A stretch of DNA of 9,048 nt from Bacillota bacterium (GCA_023428885.1 JAEYWQ010000168.1:1-9048), one strand, 5' to 3'. Shown: positions 1 through 7,110, counted from the first letter of the stretch. Notes: generated from the sequence alone by a model not told the origin. A program made the numbers and translations.

Positions 1-839
1 TTGCTTCCCTCTTTAATCAGATATACAGAAGATACCGTCATTATAATTCCCAAATACTTAATCATATACTCTTGAAGATTACGATTCTCGATTTTCATCA
101 CATCACAGCAATCAATCATAAACTTATTGACACGAAGTTGCTGATCAATACGTTTGATCATATTAGCTTCAGTTACCGATTGATCATCCCGCCCGATAAA
201 GTAGCGATATAAATCTACATTCATATAATACATGGTTTTTACCTTATCTAATGGCTGATATACAAAGATGTTATCTACATAGAAGGTATGTTTTGGGAGT
301 TCTAATTTACAATCTCGAAGTAACTGAGTTCGATAAATAACAGAATGCATAAGCATATATTTCCCTTGTCTGAAATGCCCTACATCACTCCAAGTAAAAA
401 TCTTTCCCTGTGGAAGGGCTGATCTATAATCAATCACCTTCTGCGTATTCTCACTAACCTTCTCATATACATAATTTGCTATCATCATATCTAAGGATTG
501 CCCCTCTGATACAATTTCCTTAAGTACTTTTATGACTTTCAAGAATGCATCCTTGTCAAGCCAGTCATCGCTATCTAACACTTTATAATATAGGCCTGTC
601 GCTGCTCTTAATCCTGCATTAACTGCTTCTCCATGTCCCCCGTTTTCCTGATGAATTGCTCTAATGATCGTAGGATATTTATTAGCATACTCATCTGCAA
701 TTTTTGCCGTATCATCCTTCGAGCCATCATTTATAATGATAATCTCAATATCCTCTCCCCCGACTAATAAAGATTCAATTGCCTTGCTCATATAAGCTGC
801 CGAATTGTAACATGGAATTGCTGCTGTGATTAACTTCAT
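1..839 (-). CDS. Family 2 glycosyltransferase, 3' end beyond the window
   Basis: The reading frame is open from an ATG at 837-839 to the window edge, giving 279 codons; the C-terminus is missing. AGGAGG at 845-850 lies 5 bases before the ATG and fixes the start. Residues 4-12 (ITAAIPCYN) form the first beta strand of a GT-A fold. NDGS at 37-40 is the nucleotide-binding motif, and DSDDW at 89-93 contains the DxD metal/sugar-nucleotide motif. The segment ENGGHGEAVNAG (65-76) is typical of a GT2 group common in Lachnospiraceae, whose members are about 330 residues as I recall. Such enzymes move a sugar from a nucleotide sugar to an envelope or extracellular acceptor; donor and acceptor cannot be read here. 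No membrane segment is seen in the available part, so it is probably cytosolic or peripheral. It is the last visible gene of the minus-strand unit, 62 bases behind the C39-like gene. The GT2 assignment is firm; substrate is unknown. Confidence 0.9.
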   Translation of the reverse strand, partial: MKLITAAIPCYNSAAYMSKAIESLLVGGEDIEIIIINDGSKDDTAKIADEYANKYPTIIRAIHQENGGHGEAVNAGLRAATGLYYKVLDSDDWLDKDAFLKVIKVLKEIVSEGQSLDMMIANYVYEKVSENTQKVIDYRSALPQGKIFTWSDVGHFRQGKYMLMHSVIYRTQLLRDCKLELPKHTFYVDNIFVYQPLDKVKTMYYMNVDLYRYFIGRDDQSVTEANMIKRIDQQLRVNKFMIDCCDVMKIENRNLQEYMIKYLGIIMTVSSVYLIKEGS

Positions 840-863
840 ACCTTCCTCCTTATACAAAAGTCT

Positions 864-895
864 GTAACTATATCGTACCCTCCCAGTATAGTTAC
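864..895 (-). repeat. 9-bp perfect inverted repeat between two operon genes
   Basis: GTAACTATA (864-872) and TATAGTTAC (887-895) are perfectly complementary around a 14-base loop that reads GGGAGGG on the minus strand. In the transcript it lies after the C39-like stop codon and about 14 bases before the glycosyltransferase ribosome binding site. A short run of four T follows on the minus strand (AGACTTTTG), too poor for a convincing strong terminator. It may be a weak terminator/attenuator or an RNA stability element that lowers glycosyltransferase expression relative to the upstream genes; this is inference. Confidence 0.5.
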
Positions 896-901
896 CAATG
901 A

Positions 902-3421
902 TTAATCAATATAAGTAATAAATAAATTACCTGCTAGCTCAAATATTGTGGTTGCCTCTTTTATCAGCATCCTCTTTTCCATTCTACTACTTGGGTCTAT
1001 GATCGTGATGTGTGTTTTATCGTATCCAACTAATAAGACTGCATCCCCTGTTTCCTTAAACACGATCACTGGTTTTCTTTTGTAAACAAAATACAAAGCT
1101 TCCTCTAGAGATATCCCCTCTGCTTTTACAGGTATGGCTGTTAAATTCTCGTCTAAATAATCAACTACTGACTGTTTCAGGCGATTATACTCTCCTCCTT
1201 CTGAGTTTTTGTACTGTAAAAGCATCTGTAAACATGCCTGGAGACTTGACATATTCTCTCCTTTTCCTACGATACTAATTCCAGAAATAGAGCTACTGGA
1301 TGACTTGACCCCTCTTTCCCAAACAACTTGTCCTAAATCATTCAGTACAATACCTGAGGCTTTATCTGCCTTGACAATGGCTGTACCCAAATCAGGTGTC
1401 AGAGCCACAATTTCGCCAAAGGCATAGGAGATATATTGGGCTTCCTCTGCTTTGGTACGATTGATACGAACGGTGGTATCTTGTGTAATAATCGTGTTTA
1501 CCGTGCCCTCTACCTCTGGTAGTCCCGACATCGCAGAAGGTAGACTCATAGAAATATAGTACTCGGTAAGCATTAGTTCTGTGACCCGTTTACTCATCTG
1601 TACCTGTGATGTATCTTTTATTGCGGTGTTTAGAATATAATCTGCTTCTACGGTTTCATAGCCCAAGAAGCCTTCCTGGGTTTTCGCGATTCTTTCTAAT
1701 TCCACCACATTCTTGTTTGCATAAGCATCAATCACATAAAAACCGTCTTTGAAATATTTTTTTTTGATATTGTTCTTGGCATCCGCAATGAAAACCTTTT
1801 GCATTGGATAAAGTACAGTTCCATCCATACTTACCACCTCATCCTGCTGCAAGGCAATACCATAAATAATATTTTGATCGATTAACCCTAGCAGACGCAA
1901 TGGTTGATTATTTGCTGTAATCTCGCTTAAAGCCTCATCGCCCAAGGAGAGTATATTGATCTTATTAGATCCTAATGGTTCTTGATATGCAATAAACTGA
2001 CCCTCTCTTGAAAATACAATAGAATCTTTTGTTACATCATTTGCAACTATTTTTAGTACCTTTGATGTTAAATTATAGGAATAAATCGTATTAAAAATAT
2101 GAAGGTAAAAAACATCATATTGGTTACGGAAACAGAAGTTACCCATCTCTTCTTTTAATATCTCATAGGTTGTATTGATTGGAATATAAACTTGTTCCTG
2201 AACACGTTGTAACATGCGGTCATAATGATATAGAATGATGCCTACTCTTCCTTCATATACACCTCGGTTCATATAACCATATACAATAAAGTCAATATCT
2301 CCTGCTGCATTCATATTCAAGATCTTAATATCGTGGTTATCAAAGGTATCACGTATGAAATCTGTCTTATCCTGGTAGAAGGAGAATACCTCTGTTATTT
2401 TATGATCTGCCAGATTATAGGACCACAGCGCTCTCTGTCTTACAAAAGCAACATTTGTCTTATCGGCATTGGTTACCAAATCAATATTCGGTTGATTGGT
2501 GATACCAATCTTAAACTCTCCTTTTGATAAGCTAGTCATACTAACATCAAACACCGCTTCCATCTCACGAATATAGTCATAAAGATAAGTACGGGTCGCA
2601 GTATACATATATCGATAATTTTCCTTAACTCGATAGTACTCTACACCAGAATTGGTCTTTATCGATATCATAAACTCCATAGCAACACTGATGGTATCTT
2701 TACCTATCTCTGATATGGATGGAAGTTGAGTAAAAACTTTGCTTGGTTCTAGTGCACCATATGTTATAGTGTCATAATCATTTCTGATTGTTACCCTAGC
2801 ATAATTTGTCGTTGATTCATATGGTCGCTCAAGATACTTAAATATCTGGTCTTCCGTTTCCTTACTAAACGTAGCTTCGTGGAATTCCTTCATAAAAGCG
2901 AGCTTCTCTTGGAGATAGAACTTATCCATTATCTTGATTCTGGTATAGAAATAAATTCTTTTACTTTCATCAGTGATTAATGTAATCTTCAAGATATATT
3001 CCGTGTCTTTTGCGAAGCTTTCCTTAAGCTTGATTCTGGCAATCTTATACTCTGGCTGACTATCAAGAGCATTAATTGCTCCTTCTTCTATGGCTTTCCC
3101 ATCGGTAAGAGAAAGAACATCGTACTTCACTTTCTTAACGGTACTCTCATTCTCAGTGATAATAACTGAGAAGGATTGTTCCGTACTAAGTGGTGTGATG
3201 GATTCTCGGACGGTGAGTTCATCTAATCCAGAACAATAGCCATGCAATAGATTGATTTCTTGTCCCTCCACCAAAAGCGAGATATATGGAAGTGTTGTTT
3301 CCTCCATCTCCATAGTCTTCGCTTCAATACTAAAGACTTTCTCCTTCATATTACTCCCAAAATAAAACAAAGAGCCTACAAATACTCCTAATAAAATTAG
3401 GATACGATAAACTACTCTCAT
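902..3421 (-). CDS. Membrane-anchored beta-rich protein with degenerate C39 peptidase-like domain
   Basis: This 839-residue protein starts best at the ATG at 3419-3421. It has GAGG 5 bases upstream, and its N-terminus is then a signal anchor (hydrophobic residues about 5-20, MRVVYRILILLG...). An in-frame ATG at 3470-3472 would add 17 polar residues and has no good ribosome site. Residues about 40-170 look like an extracellular beta domain. Residues about 320-550 show repeated short strands (ALWSYNL, TIYSYNL, KVFIAD) resembling a beta-propeller. Residues about 713-839 resemble the papain-like C39 fold: a helix ACLQMLLQY, then GDAVLLVGYD and IDPSSR. The catalytic Cys of C39 (CGPAC) aligns with Ser726 and the GHAV histidine with Asp793; only the Asp-Pro (Asp809) remains, so it is probably a pseudopeptidase. 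It most likely sits outside the membrane facing the wall. It lies 56 bases after the methyltransferase and 62 bases before the glycosyltransferase. I know no name or function; a binding or scaffold role is a guess. Confidence 0.85.
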   Translation of the reverse strand: MRVVYRILILLGVFVGSLFYFGSNMKEKVFSIEAKTMEMEETTLPYISLLVEGQEINLLHGYCSGLDELTVRESITPLSTEQSFSVIITENESTVKKVKYDVLSLTDGKAIEEGAINALDSQPEYKIARIKLKESFAKDTEYILKITLITDESKRIYFYTRIKIMDKFYLQEKLAFMKEFHEATFSKETEDQIFKYLERPYESTTNYARVTIRNDYDTITYGALEPSKVFTQLPSISEIGKDTISVAMEFMISIKTNSGVEYYRVKENYRYMYTATRTYLYDYIREMEAVFDVSMTSLSKGEFKIGITNQPNIDLVTNADKTNVAFVRQRALWSYNLADHKITEVFSFYQDKTDFIRDTFDNHDIKILNMNAAGDIDFIVYGYMNRGVYEGRVGIILYHYDRMLQRVQEQVYIPINTTYEILKEEMGNFCFRNQYDVFYLHIFNTIYSYNLTSKVLKIVANDVTKDSIVFSREGQFIAYQEPLGSNKINILSLGDEALSEITANNQPLRLLGLIDQNIIYGIALQQDEVVSMDGTVLYPMQKVFIADAKNNIKKKYFKDGFYVIDAYANKNVVELERIAKTQEGFLGYETVEADYILNTAIKDTSQVQMSKRVTELMLTEYYISMSLPSAMSGLPEVEGTVNTIITQDTTVRINRTKAEEAQYISYAFGEIVALTPDLGTAIVKADKASGIVLNDLGQVVWERGVKSSSSSISGISIVGKGENMSSLQACLQMLLQYKNSEGGEYNRLKQSVVDYLDENLTAIPVKAEGISLEEALYFVYKRKPVIVFKETGDAVLLVGYDKTHITIIDPSSRMEKRMLIKEATTIFELAGNLFITYID

Positions 3422-3477
3422 CTTAACCTCACTTAAGCATATTCCTTTCACTGTTACATGATGATTACACATCCATG

Positions 3478-4680
3478 TTACTGTTCCAGTTTAAGGCTTT
3501 CCTTCAACATATCTTTTTTTATTAATTGATAAAAGGTTGGAGTCACATGCAAAAACTGCATTGCTTCTGTAATCGTTTGTAAAAGATTTTGTTGCTCTGC
3601 TTTTGACAAAGGTTTTGTCTTTTTTACGGCTCGTATTAATATATTCTTCGGTGTGTGCTCCATATCAATAAACTCAAGGAGTTGCACCTTATATGCTAAT
3701 AATTCTAAAAGATTAGCTCTCATAGAGTCTGTCATTAAGGACGCCATTCTTTCCTTAATTAGTCCATATTTTATGATAGACTGCAAAGGTGTACAAGTCA
3801 GCTGCTTGTTAAACTCATGCTGACAACATGGAACAGAAAGAATCACCTTTGCTCCCCATTTCGTTGCTTTATATAATGCAAAATCGGTTGCTGTATCACA
3901 GGCATGTAATGTTACAACCATATCCACATGATCGCACCCATTATACTCTGCTATATCACCTTGTAGAAATTCTAACTTATCATAACCATATCGTTCTTTT
4001 AAATCCGTACATGTTTTTATAACATCTTCTTTCAGATCAAGACCTGTCACGCGAATCTTATATCCCATCATCTCTTTCAGATAATAGTACATTGCGAATG
4101 TTAGATAGGATTTGCCACACCCAAAATCAACAATGCGAACTTCTTCGTCTTTATTGAAATTCGGTAATACATCTTCTATGAACTCTAAATAGCGATTGAT
4201 CTGTTTATACTTGTCATATTTGGACCGTATTATTTTCCCTTCTACACTCATGATCCCTAAATCCACCATAAATGGTACAGGAGTTCCTTCTTGTAAGATA
4301 TATTGCTTCTGGCGATCATGTTCTGTCACAAGTATTGGAGTAAACGCTTGTCTGCTTTCCTTCTTAACCTTAACCGTTGCAATCCCTTTTTTACTAATTA
4401 AGATATTGGTTTGCATTGCAATGCTTTTAATCTCCACTTGTTTAAATAAACCCTCAAACCAATCAGGCAGCTTTGCAAGAAGCTCGTCCTTAGTGTAGTT
4501 TTGATGAAATACCTTAGTTTGCCGATATTCTGTTGCTTGATAAAACAACTCTTTCTTAAGTAAAACTGGTCGTATCTTAATCTTGTCTATTGTATTCGAA
4601 TCTGATGAATTACTGATAATTATTTGTTTTAATTCACTATTCAGATTAGTTTCAAAGGCTTTTACTATCTTATCATCCAT
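3478..4680 (-). CDS. Class I SAM-dependent methyltransferase, METTL25-like (Methyltransf_32 type)
   Basis: The protein has 400 residues. Its C-terminal half has a Rossmann methyltransferase core: motif I VDFGCGKSYL (184-193) binds S-adenosylmethionine, GLDL (213-216) carries the acidic ribose-binding residue, and QGDIAEY (240-246) marks the adenine-binding loop. LHACDTATD (258-266) and SVPCCQHE (282-289) are signatures I associate with the Methyltransf_32 group (PF13679), which also contains eukaryotic METTL25/RRNAD1. The N-terminal ~150 residues are mixed alpha/beta and may bind the substrate; VDLGIMSVEGKI (139-150) lies just before the core. No membrane segment is seen, so it is cytosolic. 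RNA or protein could be the substrate; the sequence does not tell. The paired cysteines at 285-286 may be structural or catalytic. The ATG at 4678-4680 has only a weak GGAA upstream, but no better start is evident. It is the first gene of the minus-strand unit and has its own promoter candidate at 4707-4735. Confidence 0.88.
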   Translation of the reverse strand: MDDKIVKAFETNLNSELKQIIISNSSDSNTIDKIKIRPVLLKKELFYQATEYRQTKVFHQNYTKDELLAKLPDWFEGLFKQVEIKSIAMQTNILISKKGIATVKVKKESRQAFTPILVTEHDRQKQYILQEGTPVPFMVDLGIMSVEGKIIRSKYDKYKQINRYLEFIEDVLPNFNKDEEVRIVDFGCGKSYLTFAMYYYLKEMMGYKIRVTGLDLKEDVIKTCTDLKERYGYDKLEFLQGDIAEYNGCDHVDMVVTLHACDTATDFALYKATKWGAKVILSVPCCQHEFNKQLTCTPLQSIIKYGLIKERMASLMTDSMRANLLELLAYKVQLLEFIDMEHTPKNILIRAVKKTKPLSKAEQQNLLQTITEAMQFLHVTPTFYQLIKKDMLKESLKLEQ

Positions 4681-4706
4681 GTAGTTTTTCCATTCTATTC
4701 CACTTT

Positions 4707-4735
4707 ATTAATCACAGCTTGACTGACTTTGGCAA
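4707..4735 (-). promoter_or_regulatory. Candidate vegetative promoter for the methyltransferase unit
   Basis: Reading the minus strand, TTGCCA (4730-4735, 5 of 6 to TTGACA) is followed after 17 bases by ATTAAT (4707-4712, 4 of 6 to TATAAT). Transcription would start near 4700, leaving a leader of about 20 bases before the methyltransferase ATG. This is a pattern match in an AT-rich region, so false positives are possible. Confidence 0.4.
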
Positions 4736-4776
4736 AAATATGCGTCATTAATTACAGTCTTCCTAATTTTACATAC

Positions 4777-4828
4777 GATATTTATATTGTAACCGTTTTT
4801 CCTAGTTTCCGCAAGATATGTTATATTG
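4777..4828. repeat. Short direct repeat in the divergent intergenic region
   Basis: GATATTTATATTG (4777-4789) recurs as GATATGTTATATTG (4815-4828), differing by a single inserted base, with start points 38 bases apart. They lie upstream of both divergent genes and could be paired binding sites for a regulator or duplicated -10-like sequences. In DNA this AT-rich chance is a serious alternative. Confidence 0.25.
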
Positions 4829-4836
4829 CGATTAGA

Positions 4837-4851
4837 TTAAGGTTTCCTTAA
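4837..4851. promoter_or_regulatory. Small perfect dyad, possible operator
   Basis: TTAAGG (4837-4842) and CCTTAA (4846-4851) form a perfect inverted repeat around TTT. It lies just upstream of the sporulation-type promoter candidate of the repeat protein gene, where an operator could act. The arms are only six bases, so this is tentative. Confidence 0.2.
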
Positions 4852-4862
4852 AATGCGAGAAC

Positions 4863-4889
4863 ACATTCATCAATATCTTGCATATATTA
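4863..4889 (+). promoter_or_regulatory. Candidate SigK-type sporulation promoter for the repeat protein gene
   Basis: AC at 4863-4864, a 16-base spacer and CATATATTA at 4881-4889 match the mother-cell SigK consensus (AC, 16-17 bases, CATANNNTA) as known from Bacillus. SigE recognises a similar -10, so SigE is an alternative. Transcription would start near 4896, about 23 bases before the ATG and upstream of the GGGG ribosome site at 4908-4911. No comparably good vegetative promoter was found close to this gene. Confidence 0.4.
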
Positions 4890-4918
4890 AATATGAATAA
4901 ACTCGACGGGGTTGTTTT

Positions 4919-6655
4919 ATGCCTTATCCTAACCAAAACAGACAGAATAATCGTATGCGTTCATCGTATACACCACCTCCAGCTCAAAATTCGTACTTAT
5001 CATATGCCGAAATTCAAAAAAGGGCAAAAGCTTATGAACTGACTCAAGAAAATAGACAAAACACAACACCAGAAAACACCAACAATCGAAATAACTCTGA
5101 TACATTTCCAAGAACCTATACCCCTACAATTCCTTCAAGTACAATGCCAGAGAATAAGACTACCCCTAGTAGAACAAATGGGACTATGCCTAACTTGTCT
5201 ACACCTACAACTCCTGCTAGACCTGGTTCTCCGGCTACTCCTGCTAGACCTGCAACTCCGGCTATGCCAGCTACTCCTGCTAGGCCGGCTATTCCTTCGA
5301 CTCCGGCTAGGCCTGTGACTCCTACTATGCCAGTTACTCCTGCTAGACCTTCGACTCCTACTATGCCAGCTACTCCTGCTAGGCCTGTGACTCCAGCTAT
5401 GCCAGCTACTCCCGCAAGTCCGGCTATTCCTTCGACTCCGGCTAGGCCTGTGACTCCGGCAACTCCGACTACTATGGACAGAACTATTCCAAATATAACT
5501 ACTCCTGGCACCCCTACAATGCCAGTTAATCCAACCATGCCCGTGACTCCTGCTAGACCTTCGACTCCGGCCATAACTGCTCCTACCTCTCCGACTAGAC
5601 CAGTAACTCCAGCGACTCCTACTACCATGAACAGAACTACTCCAGAAACTAACACACCTATGACTCCTACTATGCCAACTACGCCAGCTAGACCTATGAC
5701 TCCTGCCATGCCAACTACTCCTGCATCTCCGACTAGACCAGTAACTCCAGCGGCTCCTACTACCATGAACAGAACTACTCCAGGAACTAACACACCTATG
5801 ACTCCTACTATGCCAACTACTCCTACTAGACCTATGACTCCTACTATGCCAACTACTCCAACGACTCCGACAAGGCCTATCATGCCAAGGGTAGCCCCAA
5901 CATCAATGGATCGAACTACTCCTACAATGACTCCTAGTCCAATGAATGGTACATTTCCTAGAACTAATATAATTCCTATGAACAGACAGCAACCTTCCAT
6001 GATAAATGGTTCGCTTCCGGGTAGATCAGAGACGGTTAACTTATTTGAAGACAACATGATATTAGATGATACTATGATGCCAAGAAATGACATGATGCAG
6101 CAAGATATGATGCAAGAGACTGACGATTTCATGTTTGATGATATGTTGGATGACTACACCAGCCCTGAAGATATGAATCCACAGGATGCTAGACCAATCA
6201 ACAGTCAGATGCCTAGAACCCGCCAGATGCCAAACACTAGAGATATGAGACCTGGCGCAATGCGGATTCCTAAAGATAGATCCCTCATTCCAAACGCTTA
6301 CGATGATAGTGCATATCTTACACGTATGTATCCCGTAGATGTCCGCCACGTTTTAACAGAAGTTCGACGGGAATTAGATAACATTGATTATGAGGGTAGT
6401 TTTATTTATGATGCTTATCCTGATAAGACAACATTAATCTGTATCAGTAAAATTATATACTCTAACCTTTTATCAACCACAGCGCAAAATGAGATGATGG
6501 ATGATTACGAATGTCGAACAGATGAGAAGTTTTTATCAAACAATAAATCTGATGCCTTTCCACCAGCAAACTCAAATCTTTGGTTATTTTATGTTGTAAC
6601 ACTGTTAGTATTTGATGACGTATTTGACCGTAGACAAAGAAGAAATTTAAGATAA
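4919..6655 (+). CDS. Thr/Pro-rich X-X-Pro triplet repeat protein with conserved-looking C-terminal domain
   Basis: The protein has 578 residues. The ATG at 4919-4921 follows GGGG (4908-4911) by 7 bases; the site is modest, and Met13 is a less likely alternative. Residues 1-60 are polar and Asn/Gln-rich. From residue 96 to 183 proline occupies every third position without a break (30 triplets such as ATP, ARP, AMP). The pattern continues to about 327, interrupted by four linkers of the kind TTM(D/N)RT. Residues 371-420 are rich in Met and Asp. Residues about 463-578 form a compact domain: YLTRMYP, then YEGSFIYDAYPDK (491-503), a hydrophobic stretch LWLFYVVTLLVF (554-565) and a basic end RRQRRNLR. 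This end resembles small uncharacterised Lachnospiraceae proteins I recall. There is no signal peptide or anchor, so secretion is not indicated. The repeats should form an extended polyproline-II rod with many Thr as possible glycosylation sites. With the SigK-like promoter, a spore coat or exosporium role is inferred, not shown. Confidence 0.85.
   Translation: MPYPNQNRQNNRMRSSYTPPPAQNSYLSYAEIQKRAKAYELTQENRQNTTPENTNNRNNSDTFPRTYTPTIPSSTMPENKTTPSRTNGTMPNLSTPTTPARPGSPATPARPATPAMPATPARPAIPSTPARPVTPTMPVTPARPSTPTMPATPARPVTPAMPATPASPAIPSTPARPVTPATPTTMDRTIPNITTPGTPTMPVNPTMPVTPARPSTPAITAPTSPTRPVTPATPTTMNRTTPETNTPMTPTMPTTPARPMTPAMPTTPASPTRPVTPAAPTTMNRTTPGTNTPMTPTMPTTPTRPMTPTMPTTPTTPTRPIMPRVAPTSMDRTTPTMTPSPMNGTFPRTNIIPMNRQQPSMINGSLPGRSETVNLFEDNMILDDTMMPRNDMMQQDMMQETDDFMFDDMLDDYTSPEDMNPQDARPINSQMPRTRQMPNTRDMRPGAMRIPKDRSLIPNAYDDSAYLTRMYPVDVRHVLTEVRRELDNIDYEGSFIYDAYPDKTTLICISKIIYSNLLSTTAQNEMMDDYECRTDEKFLSNNKSDAFPPANSNLWLFYVVTLLVFDDVFDRRQRRNLR
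5204..5887 (+). repeat. Repeat tract encoding X-X-Pro triplets, with 135/138-bp higher-order repeats
   Basis: The DNA is built from short variants of ACTCCTGCTAGACCT-type nonamers. Longer duplications overlie these. About 37 bases starting at 5285 recur exactly at 5420, 135 bases later. A 138-base unit at 5588-5725 is nearly identical to 5726-5863, with matching linkers TTMNRTTPET and TTMNRTTPGT. All spacings are multiples of three, so unit gain or loss keeps the frame. The tract also opens a long antisense frame (5116-6132), which is a by-product. Confidence 0.85.
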
Positions 6656-6676
6656 AAGTTGTAATTCCTGTTAAAA

Positions 6677-6714
6677 GAAAGCGATGGAAAGATTTTAGCC
6701 TTTCCATCGCTTTC
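6677..6714. terminator. Bidirectional intrinsic terminator
   Basis: GAAAGCGATGGAAAG (6677-6691) pairs perfectly over 15 bases with CTTTCCATCGCTTTC (6700-6714) around an 8-base loop. It lies between the convergent ends of the repeat protein gene (stop at 6655) and the 99-codon gene (stop at 6746). The minus-strand side is followed by CTTTTAAC, a short U-tract; the plus side has none of note. It should end the minus-strand transcript best and probably serves both. Confidence 0.8.
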
Positions 6715-6745
6715 GTAATGTTCACTTTGCTTACTCGCAAGTACT

Positions 6746-7045
6746 TCATGCATACGCATTTGTCTTAGATGCATGTAATAATCTTTCGTCATATGTAATT
6801 AGGCGTTGAGCCATAGCATCTATGTCTGCATCCATCTCATCCCAATGTTCAAATGTCTTCACTTCTGGATGCTTTACATTAATAATTTGTTTATAGCTCT
6901 TTACAAATGTAAGCAAATTTCGCAATTCTATGATGGTCATGTCTGCGAATAGCATCTGTTTCTCTAAGGAGTCATTTGCTTCCTTGGTGTCTTCACTGGT
7001 CTTTACTAGTCTACTATTAATAATTGATAATTCTTCAAAATCCAT
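6746..7045 (-). CDS. Small hypothetical protein, predicted helical, 99 residues
   Basis: I do not recognise this family. The ATG at 7043-7045 is preceded by a near-perfect ribosome site (AGGAGGTG at 7053-7060, 7-base spacer) and a promoter candidate, and the gene ends at a strong terminator; together these make it a real gene. The protein is soluble, acidic in the N-terminal part (MDFEEL, SEDTKEANDSLEKQ) and rich in helix-forming residues. It has a central Leu/Ile-rich heptad-like stretch (about 28-58, including ADMTIIELRNLLTFVKSYKQ), which may be a coiled coil. HWDEMDADIDAMAQRL (67-82) is a second amphipathic helix. There is no signal peptide, membrane segment or metal-binding cluster. It is transcribed alone, divergent from the HIT gene. 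A small cytosolic helical-bundle protein is all that can be said. Confidence 0.75.
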   Translation of the reverse strand: MDFEELSIINSRLVKTSEDTKEANDSLEKQMLFADMTIIELRNLLTFVKSYKQIINVKHPEVKTFEHWDEMDADIDAMAQRLITYDERLLHASKTNAYA

Positions 7046-7071
7046 TATAAAACACCTCCTTTATACTATAT

Positions 7072-7100
7072 ATTGTATCGAATAATAGTGAATAATACAA
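7072..7100 (-). promoter_or_regulatory. Candidate promoter of the 99-residue protein gene
   Basis: On the minus strand TTGTAT (7095-7100) and TACAAT (7072-7077, 5 of 6 to TATAAT) are separated by exactly 17 bases, and the start would fall just before the AGGAGGTG ribosome site. The spacer region carries GAATAATA twice (7080-7087 and 7090-7097, plus-strand reading), 10 bases apart and so on the same DNA face, which could be a regulator site. Confidence 0.45.
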
Positions 7101-7110
7101 GAAAAAGCGA

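Noticed and set aside
3422..3472. N-terminal extension of the C39-like protein from the ATG at 3470-3472
   Set aside because: There is no good ribosome site before that ATG, and the extension would put polar residues ahead of the signal anchor; the ATG at 3419-3421 has GAGG at the right distance.
5204..5887. CRISPR array or satellite DNA
   Set aside because: The repeats are degenerate, continuous and codon-phased, with no unique spacers, and they encode a regular protein pattern.
5116..6132. Long open frame on the minus strand, Gly/Val-rich (338 codons)
   Set aside because: It is the antisense reading of the X-X-Pro repeat; the repeated codons simply lack stops in that frame. It has no ribosome site, and the plus-strand protein has a coherent head, rod and tail.
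6462..6792. Minus-strand frames over the repeat protein end and the terminator
   Set aside because: They overlap the conserved-looking tail domain and the terminator stem in other frames, and have no ribosome sites.
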